Shown piece after piece: positions 11,394 through 22,679 of a stretch of DNA of 64,000 nt; the first letter of the stretch is position 1, and the number at the start of each line of letters is the position of its first letter. The notes beneath the pieces were generated by a model. The model worked only from the letters and a program-made list of their open reading frames with translations. It was not told the origin of the DNA and ran no database searches. Both the position numbers and the translations under genes were made by a program. The stretch comes from Pyrenula massariospora (Eukaryota; Ascomycota; Eurotiomycetes; Pyrenulales; Pyrenulaceae). The DNA is taken from the NCBI GenBank assembly GCA_021030905.1, contig JAGFMI010000004.1, forward strand, positions 1,240,001 to 1,304,000, written 5' to 3'.

Positions 11394-12025
11394 GATCGAT
11401 AGGGTAGGGAAGAGATAGAAGATGATAGGACGGTAGTGGAAATGCGGAAGGGCCTACAGCTGGCAAAGTGATGGTAGCACAGTCTGTCCGAAGGATAGAA
11501 GAACTGATGAGGATTTCTCAGGATTTCTATGAAGCGGAATCAGATTGCTGCGAAACTGATGAAGATGCCGGTCAAGAAAGCTTGGTGAGGTATTTATGGA
11601 GTCGTTTCTCGCTGTCACATTGTGCACGGAATCCAGCTAACGTTTTTCACGACACATGGCAATACTTTTACACAAAGAGCGTGAAGCCCAGAAGCTTCCG
11701 GATTTCCAGACAAGGCGTTCTTTCATATGCCCACAGCCTTTCAAGAGGCAGGACCCAATGTCAGAGTGCGAGACGCGATAGGAAACTATACCGAGAGATC
11801 TTTGGGACCCTGAGTGCAGGTGCTTTTGCGCTGTACCTACTGTACAATGCACTTAGGATTACGTTTAGAGGACATTGCTAAAGAATGCAATATCAAAATA
11901 ACGTGAAAATACGCCTTATGACCAAGCTTGACATTAATTCCAGGGTTACCTACAAATTTCCAAACTTTGCTCTCAGAAGACGTCCGTTGATTGGATATCC
12001 AGATTTTATCCGGCAACCGCTCTAT
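11394..12025. other. URC1 upstream region
   Basis: Holds the URC1 promoter and the 3' flank of the NTF2-like gene. A 137-aa plus-strand ORF (11468-11881) shows no domain or splice context. Nothing else is seen. Confidence 0.4.
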
Positions 12026-12469
12026 CTACTGCCCTGGTGGCGGATTGGTAGTGCAAAAACAGTACCGGGCAATGAGCCATTTCCCTTTGACGTTCTGCAT
12101 CACAAATAGTTCTTGATTCCCTTCAGCCGTGATAATCCCAGGAGCATTCAGTTTTTGGGTCCCATGAGTCGTTGTCCTTGCAAAAGCCCACTCATCGCTG
12201 ACGACGGTGATTTCCTTCACCTCCATGGTCACGCTAAGAGTAACCTCCTTAAATATGCCGTTATAGACTAGCTCGAGTGCTTCATGCCCAGTGCTGGCGG
12301 AGAAGTGTTGAGGCATAAATACTCCGTCAGGGGCGTAGAGAGGGAGGACCGATGCTGTCGAGGATGCATTTAAGGCTGAAGCATATGATAAGAGGGTGGA
12401 CCTAATGCCAGCAGCATCTGAAGACACTATTACTTTGTTAGCTACGGGATGATGAGGGATCTGATCCAA
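12026..12469 (-). CDS. SnoaL/SgcJ-like NTF2-fold protein
   Basis: About 147 residues with the cone-shaped NTF2-like fold pattern of SgcJ/EcaC or DUF4440 proteins: LLSYASALNASSTASVLPLYAPDGVFMP in the first helices and strand, then WAFARTTTHGT and NQELFVMQNVKGKWLIARYCF in the closing strands. Such small cytosolic proteins bind or isomerise small hydrophobic molecules in some pathways, but most fungal members have no known role. The 5' end is uncertain. A CTAAC branch site (about 12437-12441) and TCTTCAG before 12417 suggest that the residues before 12417 may be intron and that a short upstream exon supplies the true start; I could not find one that joins in frame. The stop and all family motifs lie in the part given. 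Confidence 0.75.
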   Translation of the reverse strand: MDQIPHHPVANKVIVSSDAAGIRSTLLSYASALNASSTASVLPLYAPDGVFMPQHFSASTGHEALELVYNGIFKEVTLSVTMEVKEITVVSDEWAFARTTTHGTQKLNAPGIITAEGNQELFVMQNVKGKWLIARYCFCTTNPPPGQ

Positions 12470-13153
12470 AGCGACTGTACTGGTAGCGTCTTGTAATTGT
12501 TTTGCTCAGTGCTCGGGCTATATCCCCGAGTCGCGTGAAATAAGTCTTGGCCTCTTGTGTAGAGAAGAGCAAAATTAGAAATAGATTGCAGATGGAAGCG
12601 TCAAAGAGGAGGCAAAGAAGATTTATGAGAAAATCTAAACACATAGATAAGAAAGCGAGTACTGACATCGTGTCAGCGGAGGCGTGGTTTTCACTCCATA
12701 TTCCAGGCGTAATTATCGAATTACTTGCCACAGCGCAGATCTCAATCTAGTCAGATACAGATCTCGATAAGGAGCGTATGCTCAAAAGGGAAAGGTTAGG
12801 TGGTCCGATGGCGAATGATACAGGCGTGAACCCGAACCCGAACAATAAGAAAGAAAGGTTGCAGGAACTCCGCCTCTCTGCAAGATAATTGCTTTTCTTT
12901 AGCGATTGAAAGAAATGGAGAGCCAAAACATGTACTCGCATAGACCTTCACGATAACTGCAGCATAGTAATTGATCTCATAGTTTATATGTCTCATTTTG
13001 AGATCTAGAGATCTCGCGTTAAAGGACGCCATTACAAAATAAAGAAAAATAAATCGTAGGGAGATCAGTGTGATGAAATTGAAATGAAGTCTTAACTTTT
13101 GGGGAGACCTATATAGCCCCGTGCGACTGATCGAGTCAGGTCATTTATTATGT
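12470..13153. other. Intergenic region
   Basis: May include a missing first exon of the NTF2-like gene. Overlapping small minus ORFs (12438-12731, 12747-12941, 12796-13032) have no recognisable features. Confidence 0.35.
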
Positions 13154-14296
13154 TCACAGAGTTATATCTTCAAACTCACCTGTAATGTTAGCATTCCTGT
13201 TCACTGCTCTTGATGATGGTTCCCGACCCAGGCCGTATATTGGAGCATCATGTCTCCGAATGCCGCCAGATTGCTGCGCCTGCGCCCACTTATAGTCCGG
13301 ACGGTCGAGATACGATTGACGCTGTTCTACCGGGCTTACTGGTCTATCTTGACACAGGCTCGAGCGCAGTGCCTCAGACTCTCGGATAGGTGAAACCGGG
13401 GAGCTTTCGGAGCTAACGGGACGTGGCTGATAAGGCTCCCGTGTCTGCTTACCTGTTTGTCTCCGGGCGTCTTGTAAATAATCTGCAGGTGCTGCACTTG
13501 GCATGTTCAAGTCAGTAGCGTCGCTGATTCTTGGTGCCATCCCATTCTCTCTACTGTTGTAGTGGGTACGTGGACTAAAAATGTCAACAGATCGCATGGC
13601 CATCCGATTTAAGCTTGAAACCGTATTTTGAGATTTAATAGGTGTCGGTTGACGAAAGTGGACTTTCCGTGGCTTAGAAATTTGCGCCACCTCGGAAGAA
13701 CTTAGATCTGTTCCATTCTGAAAGTTCTTTTCAACATCGCGAGATGGAGGTCCCCCATTCTTTACTTCTCGTCGATTCCGATGCTTTCTCTTGAGATACA
13801 CAATGCCAAAGATTAGGGCACACGCCAAAACAAGAGCAAGAACAACATACAACCCAGTTAGCAAAAAATGGTTCACGTTCTCCTTCTTTGGCTCCAAGGT
13901 AGCACTCGAAGATGCTGGCGCAGTGGAAGCAGTTGAAGATCTGGCGGCGAGTCCTGATGGCATACCAGACGATGAGGTAGGCGTTTCCGTTGGTGATGCA
14001 ACAGTGACAACCGTGATGACTGAGGTCACAGGTAACTGTGTTGACTGAGGGTTATCGACCAATATAGATGGCGGTGACATCTGTGTTAGCGCCGGATCGG
14101 GGACATCCGATGTCTCGATAGGACTTACTGATTGAGTGACAGCATTTGCCCTCGGGCAGCCAGGGTCTCTTGCCTGGATTCCGGTCAATGAGCTGAAGAC
14201 ATCGCCGATGGGAACAACGTCGAAGCCGCGAACACGCAATCTAGAGACAGGTGACATGACACTCGACGGTTCCAAGCTCGGAGATAATTCTTGCAT
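13154..14296 (-). CDS. Single-pass membrane protein with Ser/Thr/Pro-rich ectodomain
   Basis: 380 residues in one exon. Residues 50-140 are rich in Ser, Thr and Pro, as in O-mannosylated stalks. One transmembrane segment follows (about 143-168, HFLLTGLYVVLALVLACALI), then a basic stop-transfer patch (KRKHRNRR) and a polar, disordered cytosolic tail of about 200 residues with many SP sites. This layout is like fungal wall-stress sensors (Mid2/Wsc type) but there is no WSC or cysteine domain. No N-terminal signal peptide is visible, so a first exon may be missing, although a TATAAA (minus strand, 14329-14334) just upstream argues for a start near here. The last seven codons begin GTGAGT, so a splice donor and a further 3' exon are possible. 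The function is unknown. Confidence 0.65.
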   Translation of the reverse strand: MQELSPSLEPSSVMSPVSRLRVRGFDVVPIGDVFSSLTGIQARDPGCPRANAVTQSVSPIETSDVPDPALTQMSPPSILVDNPQSTQLPVTSVITVVTVASPTETPTSSSGMPSGLAARSSTASTAPASSSATLEPKKENVNHFLLTGLYVVLALVLACALIFGIVYLKRKHRNRREVKNGGPPSRDVEKNFQNGTDLSSSEVAQISKPRKVHFRQPTPIKSQNTVSSLNRMAMRSVDIFSPRTHYNSRENGMAPRISDATDLNMPSAAPADYLQDARRQTGKQTREPYQPRPVSSESSPVSPIRESEALRSSLCQDRPVSPVEQRQSYLDRPDYKWAQAQQSGGIRRHDAPIYGLGREPSSRAVNRNANITGEFEDITL

Positions 14297-15903
14297 CCTG
14301 GATGCAATGTTAAGGTCAAGGTCCTGCCTTTATAATGGTACGGCGGATGAAAACGACGGACGATCTGTTGCTTAGGCGGCTGTAGAAAAAAGGAATTGCT
14401 TCGGTGAGGCTTTGTCGAAGAGGCTCACACTGCTGACGAGTAAATTTTCAAGGTAATGGCGTAGGTAGGAGATTCTAAAAGTGTGATTTAATAGAAGACA
14501 TAGAACCATGTGTATAGATAGCGGTCACGTCTGCAGCTAGCTGGCGTTTAAACATTTGACAAAGGAATGGACTTGCAAACAAAGAGAAACGTAAGTGTCC
14601 ATGGGCCAATACATTGACATTGTCAGATGACTTTGCTACAATTCAAAGAAGTCCCCGAGTCAAGTACCATTCAGTATATTTGAGCTCTGTCAGGGGGAGC
14701 GATACTAGAGGAGGCAAAGCTCTGACTCTGTTCACCGACAAAGTTATTGATCGTTCTGACAAGCACGGGAGAAGACATTTGTTCCTCGGCTTCTTTGACA
14801 CACCTCGTTCTACTAATTATGAAATGAAAAGCGAAGTGTAACACGTAGCGAGAATTGACGCCAAGCGACGACAGGTTAATATCGGCATGATTTTGACAAC
14901 ATCCGCTATGGAGCATGAAAGATGGATGAAGCTTCGAAAGTGCCTTTTATCAGAAGAAGGTTAGGGAGATTATCTCGGGCTATGCAATGTGTAAGAAGAT
15001 GAGAACGAAGGAGGAAGCAAGTTCTTAACATTTGAGTAGAATCGAGGTGAACGAAACTGGCTAGAAGTTTTTGATAGAACAAGAATTCTAAACCCTTTGT
15101 GGAATGGAGCTGGTAAAATTTTTACAGGTGATTGAGACCTTGAAAAACCGAGCTAGGACATTAATTGATCGATGTATCGAGGCATCTTCGGTGTATCGCT
15201 TGCTGTAAGCAGAAAAAGGTCCCTTATCATGAGACCGGCCTGCTCCGTGATTACGGCTTAACATCTGACAGGCAGGTGACAGAAAAGCATTAAGCTTTAT
15301 ACTTTTGCCGTTGAACGCAAGCTTCAAATTACTTTAAAAGTGTTGGGCATGGAGTTTTGGTCTCAAATTATAAACAAGAACTCAAAGGAAAGATAGGCGA
15401 TGTGTGCCAAAAGCGAACCATGTTGTACCACGGCCAAGAAGAGAGAGATTCTCGTTCTGAAGAAAAGTACATCTGGATTAGGAAGGCTCAGGGTCTTTCT
15501 CGGTCACTCGGGAATGTGTGGAGGCAATGGATATGCTGCCCTCAACAAGGGTTTTTTGAGGACCTGGATAATAACTTTAGCGAAAGAGAAAATGGAGGGC
15601 ATGGGCTGAGTCTGGAGAAAAGAACGGAATGACTCGTACTATTCCCCTTCGAGCTTAGCTCCCTTATCGATAATCATCTGGTCTCCACATGAGCTTCGCG
15701 GGAGAAATTTTGGCGTCCCCGCACAGCAGAAAACACAATCCACAAGCTTGGGGTTGCTTTGGCTCGGGTCACAGCCCCAGGTACCTAGGTAACCCAACAT
15801 AGAAGAAGAAAGCTTGCTTCTCAGCTCATCATTATCTCAATCGAATGCTGCAGCGTCTCAGGTCCATCTGAGCAGAACAGTGCGCTCGGACTACGCCGCA
15901 ACG
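14297..15903. other. Long divergent intergenic region
   Basis: About 1.6 kb between two divergently transcribed genes. ORFs of 69-91 aa here (14614-14841, 14671-14916, 15088-15327, 15357-15632) have no recognisable content. Contains the promoters of the Ser/Thr-rich protein and of the NOP15 gene; nothing else is seen. Confidence 0.4.
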
Positions 15904-17868
15904 ATGTCGAGGACGAAAAAGTCGAAAAAAACTAACCCACCAAAGAGCACACCCAATGCAGGCACAGCTCCAGCAGCTTTCTCCGAGGTTCCTCTGAAGC
16001 CACTCAACAATCCACCCCGCAAGCGAGCGGCAGACTTCATGAGTGACGATGAAGACGGCTCGATGGGTGGTGTCAAACTTGCCTCAGACAAGCCTCAAAC
16101 GGTCAATCAACCTTCCAAGAAACAAAAAGGCTTATCTCCTGTCGAAATTGCCGCAGAACGCTTCAACAAGATTATTGCAAACCCTACCGATCAACTGAAC
16201 AGCAAACGGCAGAAGAACAAGGACAAGAACAAACGCTCCGATGCTGCTCAATTGGGGGACGAGCCTCCAAAGGCGAAGCCAAAGGGAGACAGCCTCAACC
16301 CAGTCTCGAAGCAGAAAGCTAAGGATTCTGTGTCGACTGCTATGCAAATTGAGGCACAAGGCTTGAGCAGCGAAGCCGCTAGTGAAGACGAAAGCGAAGT
16401 GCTGAATGAAGAAGCAGTGAATACAGAAGACCATGCACCTGAATTGCTGGCTGGGTTTGATAGTGACAGTGCAGATGCAGTCGAAGATGAAGGCTTGGAC
16501 CCAAATGCCGGGATTCCTACTTTGCCTAACTATAAGAAAACTTCGAAGAAGTTGCGCAAAGCCCACGAGAAGGGAAGTTCTGAAGGCCCAGGTACTGTCT
16601 ACGTGGGGTAAGAAATTTTTTGAAAAGTTCTATGTTTCGTTGCTAACATTAGCAGCCGCATTCCACATGGGTTCTTTGAGCACCAGATGCGTGCCTACTT
16701 TTCTCAATTTGGCAAAATAACCAAACTACGACTTTCCCGTAATCGCAGAACTGGTGCTTCGAAGCACTTCGCATTCATTCAATTTGAACACGCGGAGGTT
16801 GCAAAGATTGTGGCGCAGGCTATGGACAATTACTTGATGTTCGGCCACATTCTTAAATGCAAATTCGCACCAGAGGACAGCCTACATCCTGACGTCTGGA
16901 AAGGCGCCAATCGTCGCTATAGGAAGATCCCTCATAACAAGCTCGAGAAAGCGAGGTTAGAGAAGCCTAAGTCTAAGGAGCAGTGGACTGCCAAGATTCT
17001 GAAAGAACAGAAGAAGAGAGAAAAGAAGGCCGAAAAACTGAAGGAGATGGGTTACGATATCGAGTTGCCGAAGATGACAAGTGTCGATGAAGTGGTGAAG
17101 GTCAACACTGATAAGATAGCCGAGCCTACATCTACTGAAGTGCCTGACGCAGACGGGGCTATAGCTTCAACCGCCACACAAAAACCCGCTAAGGACGAGG
17201 CACAGCCAAAGGCGCTCCAAAATGGCCAGAAAGGGGCTGAAAAGGCAGCTGTGGGCGATGCCGTCAAAGCTAATATGGAGTCAGAGGGAAACTTACCAGC
17301 CACTTCTAAGAAGGATACAACGCCACTCGCTGTAGAAGACAAAAGTAGTCGTGGCGATGTGCAATTCAAGTCGAGCAAGAAACACAAGAACAAAGAGCAA
17401 AGTCGAGGCTCGGCCTTTGGAGACGGCAACAGTGTTAAAGATGCCTTCGTCGGAAAAGTTGAGTCTTCAAACCATGGTCAAGAGTTACCCAAAGCAATAT
17501 CAAAACCTCTATTCGAGGAAGCCGCAGCCGAAACCGAAAACGCTCCAAAGCTAAGTAAGAATCAACAGAAGAAGATCCGAAAACGTCAAAAGCTCCAGTC
17601 ACAGGGCAATCATGGACAAGACGCTGCTACAAATCCTGGACTACCAATCATCCATCCAAATGCAAATCCAGCTCCAGCTACTGTTACTGCTACGCCTGAA
17701 CCTGGAAATGACAAATCTGCTGCCAAGAATCATAGTAAGAACCAAGCCAAGCAGTCGACGGATAGGGAGGTTCCAGACATTGCTACGAAGCGTAAGGTAG
17801 AGCTGGCTAGCGAAAGCCTTAGCGTGGAGCGCAAGAAGAAGAAAAAGGCTAAGAAGGCTGAGGCTTGA
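15904..17868 (+). CDS. NOP15: Nucleolar RNA-binding protein Nop15/NIFK-like
   Basis: Two exons (15904-16607, 16656-17868; 48-nt intron) encode 638 residues. I chose the ATG at 15904 because it begins a lysine-rich MSRTKKSKKT leader; the frame is open upstream but has no other ATG. Residues 1-225 are charged and disordered, with a predicted nuclear signal (RKRAADF). A single RRM spans about 230-310, with RNP2 VYVGRI created across the splice junction and RNP1 KHFAFIQF. It is followed by FGHILKCKFAPED.LHPDVWKGANRRY, diagnostic of Nop15/MKI67-interacting NIFK proteins that act in pre-60S assembly. The long Lys/Ala/Glu-rich tail ends in a KKKKKAKKA patch. It is longer than yeast Nop15, as is usual in filamentous fungi. 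Confidence 0.9.
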
Positions 17869-18828
17869 TTGACAAGAAAGGACCGGCCATCCAGGTCTCA
17901 AATTTGACATCATTTTTAGCGTCAACCACATAACAAAAGTGTTTTCTCTACGAGAAATATAACTTTCGGCACTTATTGATTTCTTTGTGTATTCATATGA
18001 GAATTTTAACGGTAAAAGATATCCTTCATCAGACCACGGTCAAAACCAGCTTTCGGTTGTTATGGTACATGGGCAGGAGCTAAGTCTTCGGCATTTCGGG
18101 AAGAAATCGGGTTCTATGGAAACGATAGTTAATGAGTTTGCAGGTAATCAGATCATGGGCTAGCACAGAAAATGCCGAAATCTCCCGGCATCAAGAGTGA
18201 GCGCTTCAGGTAGTGATCTAGCACTCTTATCCTAAGAAATCATACAAGGCATCTACAGCTCCCTTTCTAGACTATAGGACGCAGACGTCGTCTATTTTCA
18301 AGTTCTCAAACCTTTCACTGTAATCACGCGTTCAATATTTTCCATTGAAATAAATGGTACGATCGCGCGAATCCGGACAGCGGGCATTCGTCCGCTCTCA
18401 GGGGCGGAGAAACTGAGCGTTCCGGCGGAGAGCGGACTAATCACGAGAGGCACAACTTGCTGACAAATAGGAGGTAAGGGGGTCTGGCAGGATGGGAGAC
18501 ACAGTCTTCCTGTTTTGAAATAGTACCTCTCAAGTGGGTAATAGGTTTGTGTCTTACTTGGATTTCGGTACGGCTAAGAATCAGCGGATTAGGTATAAGT
18601 ACGGAGTCGACAGCTATTGATCTACTTAACGCATCGTTTTCACGAAGTAACTGTAAATGAGAGAGTTCTTCGATCGGTTGTTAGCCTATGACCCCACTTA
18701 AAGGTCTATTAGAAGGGCTAGCCTGAAGCACTGCTTTTAAATCCCAGCCGTTCTCCTGAGGTACAATTCTTTGCATTTGAAATATCACATTGATATCTCC
18801 CCTCGCTTACTAACGAAGACGTCTTTAA
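17869..18828. other. Intergenic region upstream of the SDR gene
   Basis: About 960 bp. No credible ORF. Contains the CCG/CGG cluster at 18373-18437 listed separately; the rest shows nothing notable. Confidence 0.45.
18373..18437. promoter_or_regulatory. Cluster of CCG/CGG triplets with a perfect 10-bp inverted repeat
   Basis: Seven CCG or CGG triplets fall within 65 bp: CCG-N5-CGG (18373-18383), CCG-N10-CGG (18392-18407), CCG-N1-CGG (18422-18428) and a last CGG at 18433. GTCCGCTCTC (18390-18399) is the exact reverse complement of GAGAGCGGAC (18428-18437). Paired CGG triplets at fixed spacing are the half-sites of Zn2Cys6 regulators, so this may be an upstream activating region for the SDR gene about 390 bp away. 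Inference only. Confidence 0.4.
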
Positions 18829-19836
18829 ATGGCTCCTCATATTTTTCTCCTCGGCGCGACTGGCTACGTTGGTGGAACCTTACTCAACCAACTTCTCACT
18901 ACCAACCCCTCGCTCTCTATCACGGCTCTGGTGCGAACGCCAGAGCACGCCAAAACCGTTTCTACAGCCTATCCGACAGTGACTACCGTCCTTGGAGACC
19001 TCGACTCACACGATACCCTCGTAGCCGAAGCTGCTAAAGCCGACATTGCGATCCAGTGCTCAAACGGAGACCATGAAGCGGGTATCCTCAGCCTTGCGGA
19101 TGGTGTCACGGAGAGAAATAAGATAGTCCAGCAGAAAGGAGGATTTAAGCCAGTGCTCATTCTTGTCTCTGGGTCGGCGAATCTGATCCAGCCGCCGGTC
19201 ACCTATGGCGAGAAGGTGGAGCGGGTGTATTCCGATGTGGCGGACGCAGAAACGATCAGGACGTTCGGTCCGGAGAGAATACACTCGGCATTGGAACAGA
19301 AAGTGCAGAAACTTAGTGAAGAGAGAGGAATCCAGTTCGTGATTCTGGCACCCTGCGCAATTTTTGGAAAGGGTACCGGACCGGTAAAGACTGAGACATA
19401 TTCAAATGCTGTAGCAGAGGTGATGGTCAAGGAGGGTAAAGTATTCACAATGGGTGCCGGGGAAAGTATTTGGAGCGCAAGTTCTGTGAGGGATGTCGCG
19501 AAAGGAATTTCATTTGTTGTGGAAGAAGCATTGAAAGGCGACAGCACGAGATTGGAGTTTGGCTTGAAAGGATACTATTTCATTGAGAGCTTTGAGGCTG
19601 GCGCAAGGGAAAGAGCAGAGGCAGCGGCGCCGAGACTGTTTGCTGAAGGAAAAATTAAGAGTCCGGAGGTGATCAACTTACCTCCTGAGGAAGCAACATC
19701 TGTCGGCCGTATCGTATCAATCATATTGGGCACAAGCTCGCGTGCAAGAGCGGACAGGCTCAGAGGCTTGGGATGGAAGCCCGAAGACTTGGACTGGAGG
19801 CCGTTGATGACGGAGGAAGGAGCCGTGAGGATCTGA
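18829..19836 (+). CDS. NmrA-like NAD(P)-binding SDR protein
   Basis: A single exon of 335 residues. The N-terminus MAPHIFLLGATGYVGG has the atypical-SDR dinucleotide motif GATGYVGG (residues 9-16) after the first beta strand. It continues with ALVRTPEHA, a typical NADP-binding second strand with Arg, and VLGDLDSHDTLVAEAAKADIAIQC. There is no clear YxxxK active site of classical SDRs, so it may be a redox sensor or reductase of the NmrA/isoflavone-reductase type. The protein is cytosolic with no membrane segment. The ATG context (TTTAAATGGC) is normal. Its long upstream region holds a CCG/CGG cluster, suggesting control by a zinc-cluster factor. The substrate is unknown. Confidence 0.85.
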   Translation: MAPHIFLLGATGYVGGTLLNQLLTTNPSLSITALVRTPEHAKTVSTAYPTVTTVLGDLDSHDTLVAEAAKADIAIQCSNGDHEAGILSLADGVTERNKIVQQKGGFKPVLILVSGSANLIQPPVTYGEKVERVYSDVADAETIRTFGPERIHSALEQKVQKLSEERGIQFVILAPCAIFGKGTGPVKTETYSNAVAEVMVKEGKVFTMGAGESIWSASSVRDVAKGISFVVEEALKGDSTRLEFGLKGYYFIESFEAGARERAEAAAPRLFAEGKIKSPEVINLPPEEATSVGRIVSIILGTSSRARADRLRGLGWKPEDLDWRPLMTEEGAVRI

Positions 19837-20421
19837 TGATTTGACACACTTTCGTGGCTTTTCGTGCTGCGACTCGAGAGAGTACGTCAACTCTGTCACA
19901 GACTACTGTGTACGTGTTCAATCTTGCGTTTGTTGGCATGGTTCGTGCTACCCTAGAATCGGTGGATATCTCGGTTTCGATTTCACTTACGTCGGTCGTG
20001 TTTAAAATTGCAAGATGAGCAAGCAAAGTGACATTTCCCTTCATGATTTAGCCTCCAGCCCAGTGATGAGCGGCAAGGAAGTCCTGCTTCAGCCATGCTA
20101 GATCCTTCTCAGAGCGGAAAGAAGGAAGCTGAGCAGCTATCTTCTGCATCATAAGCCGGCAAGTTAGTACCAATGCATGTGGCTGCATACTTGCGCGTAC
20201 GGACGCCAGAGGCCGCGTAGCTAGTAGTACGGCTTCTTTCTCCCTGCCGCTCTAACTACTATGCTCCGAAGCATCATGGCCCGCATGGGTTCGGACTGGC
20301 CTCCACAGTCTCCGCCGCTTCTAACTAGGCCCTTTTGGGAAGGCTTCGATATCACAGCAGCCTTGCAGACCAGGCCGAGTACATGATACAGCTCCATGTC
20401 AGCACGTTGACCCCTCATTTC
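19837..20421. other. Intergenic region
   Basis: 585 bp between the SDR stop and the DPP3 start. Small ORFs are shadows of neither gene and look random. Holds the DPP3 promoter. Confidence 0.4.
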
Positions 20422-22679
20422 ATGCGCCGTTCCCCTTCTCTCTTACGAGCTTCCCGCCGACTCTTTCAATTCTCAAGCCAATTGTCTCTATCTAATCCTA
20501 CGTCCGCATTGAAACCGGTTATGGACGCCAACGTCAAGAAGCAGTACCTCGCCGACAATCCACCCACAGTCGTGCGACTTGAGATCAAACCCCACTTCGA
20601 AGCTCTCACAGAGGACCAAAAGCTCTACGCGCACTACATTAGCCGGTACACAAGCCCCGAAGCTGTCATCTGATATTTTTAGACTGACTATAATGGCTTA
20701 GAGCTGCCTTTTCCGGAACCCGCATTGTCCAGCGCCAGATCTCCCCTGAAGCCGAACATATCTTTGATTTCATTCTCGCACTTTATCATGCTGTTTCTGG
20801 AGACTGGAAGTCTTTGCCATCAAAAACCGGATCTGCGGATGAGGATGTGCACGCTTTTTTGAGCTACTCTGCCCAATTTCTCGGAAATGGAGGGAATTAT
20901 AAGGGTTTTGGAGACCAGAAGTTCATCCCGCGCTGCTCTCCAGAAGCTCTCAAGAAGCTTGCATCGGTGTCGAAAGAATCTTTGGCAGCATTCGAAAAGG
21001 CAAACTCTACAGGAGGCGGAATATTCGAGACTCAGGATGCAACCTTGATGCATTTAGGGTTCACAGAACAAGGCCATATGACTACTTACTACCCAGACTC
21101 CCCAACCATCACCAAGACCGAGATAGATAATGTCGGGAAATTTTTAGAGAAGCAGAAACTCTTGCTAGAGAATACGAGATTACGCAAAACACCCAGCGGC
21201 GATTTTGAAGTCCTGATAGCCTCTGGTATATCAAACCCTCCTGTGCCGGACCGTGATTTGGGGGACAAGTCCGAATTCACCCTTGACAATGACAAAAAGC
21301 TAAAGCTGGTCTTTGGCGATCATATTAATGAAATGGCAAAGATAGCCTTGAACATCAAGAAAGCTGAGCAGCACGCTGCCAATGACATACAAAAGAAGAT
21401 GCAGGAAGAGTACGCCAAATCCTTTGGTACAGGTTCAATTGAAGCATTCAAAGAGTCTCAACGATTGTGGATCAAGGATAAGGGTCCTGTGGTGGAGTCC
21501 AACATTGGTTATGTCGAGACATACCGAGATCCAGCATGTGTTCGTGGCGAATGGGAAGGATGGGTTGCAATGGTCAACCAAGAACGAACGCGCGCTTTCG
21601 GAAAGCTAGTATCAGTGGCAGTACCAATGATTGCAAAGCTCCCATGGCCTAAAGACTTCGAGAAGGATGAATTCCTTAAGCCAGACTTCACTTCGCTAGA
21701 AGTCCTTACTTTCGCGAGTAGCGGTATACCAGCTGGGATCAACATTCCAAACTATGATGACATCCGACAAAACGAAGGCTTCAAGAACGTCTCCCTCGGC
21801 AACGTTCTATCTGCTAAAGCACCCAACGAGCCCATCCCATTCATCGCTGAGCATGAACAAGACCTCTACCGCAACAACTACGACCTTGGCTTCGAAGTCC
21901 AAGTCGGTGTCCACGAGCTCCTCGGCCACGGTACCTGTAAGCTTCTTCAAGAGACCGAACCCGGAAAGTTCAACTTCGACCACAAGAATCCTCCCATAAG
22001 CCCTATCAGCAACAAACCTACCACAACTTACTACAAGCCCGGCCAAACCTGGTCTGGCGTCTTCGGCCCCATCGCCTCCTCCTTCGAAGAATGCCGCGCG
22101 GAATGCGTTGCCATGTTCCTCGGCTGCGAGCCCTCCATCCTTCAAGCCTTCGGTGCTCATGACCCAAACCAAGAAGTCAGCGATGTTCTCTACGTCATGT
22201 ACCTCCTCATGGCCCGCATGGGCGTCATGTCCCTCGAATCATGGGACCCCAAGTCCAAGAAATGGGGCCAGATCCACAGCCAGGCGCGGTTCAGCATCCT
22301 GAAGACCTTCCTCGACGCCGGACAAGGCTTTCTCGAGCTCAAACACACAAAAGACGATCTCTCAGATTTGACAATCCACGTTGATCGGTCAAAGATCCTA
22401 ACCGTTGGCCGGCCAGCGGTAGAGAAGTACCTTCAGAAGTTGCACGTGTATAAGAGCACCGCGGATGTAGATGCTGCGCAGAAAATGTACGATGAGACGA
22501 CGCACGTGGACGATTGGTGGGGAGGGAAAGTGCGGCCGCAGGTCATCGAGAAGAAGGTGCCGAGGAAGGTGTTTGTACAGGCTAATACCATGATTGGGAA
22601 GGATGGGAAGGTTAAGCTGACGGAGTATGAGCCAACGCTGGAGGGTTTGATAAAGAGTTATGTGGAGAGGGATGTGTGA
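20422..22679 (+). CDS. DPP3: Dipeptidyl peptidase III (M49 zinc metallopeptidase)
   Basis: Two exons (20422-20645, 20702-22679; 56-nt intron) encode 733 residues, the usual size for the family. The zinc motif HELLGH (about residue 479), the six-residue HExxxH form unique to M49, is followed by EECRAE (about 537), which supplies the third ligand and its helix. DPP III removes dipeptides from the N-terminus of short peptides in the cytosol. The first ATG (20422) gives an Arg/Ser-rich, acid-free leader (MRRSPSLLRASRRLFQFSS) that looks like a mitochondrial targeting peptide. The next in-frame ATG at 20521 (MDANVKKQYL) would give the standard cytosolic enzyme, so two isoforms are possible. An ATG at 20383 is also in frame. 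Confidence 0.95.

Noticed and set aside
11468-11881. 137-aa ORF
   Set aside because: No recognisable features; overlaps the URC1 upstream region.
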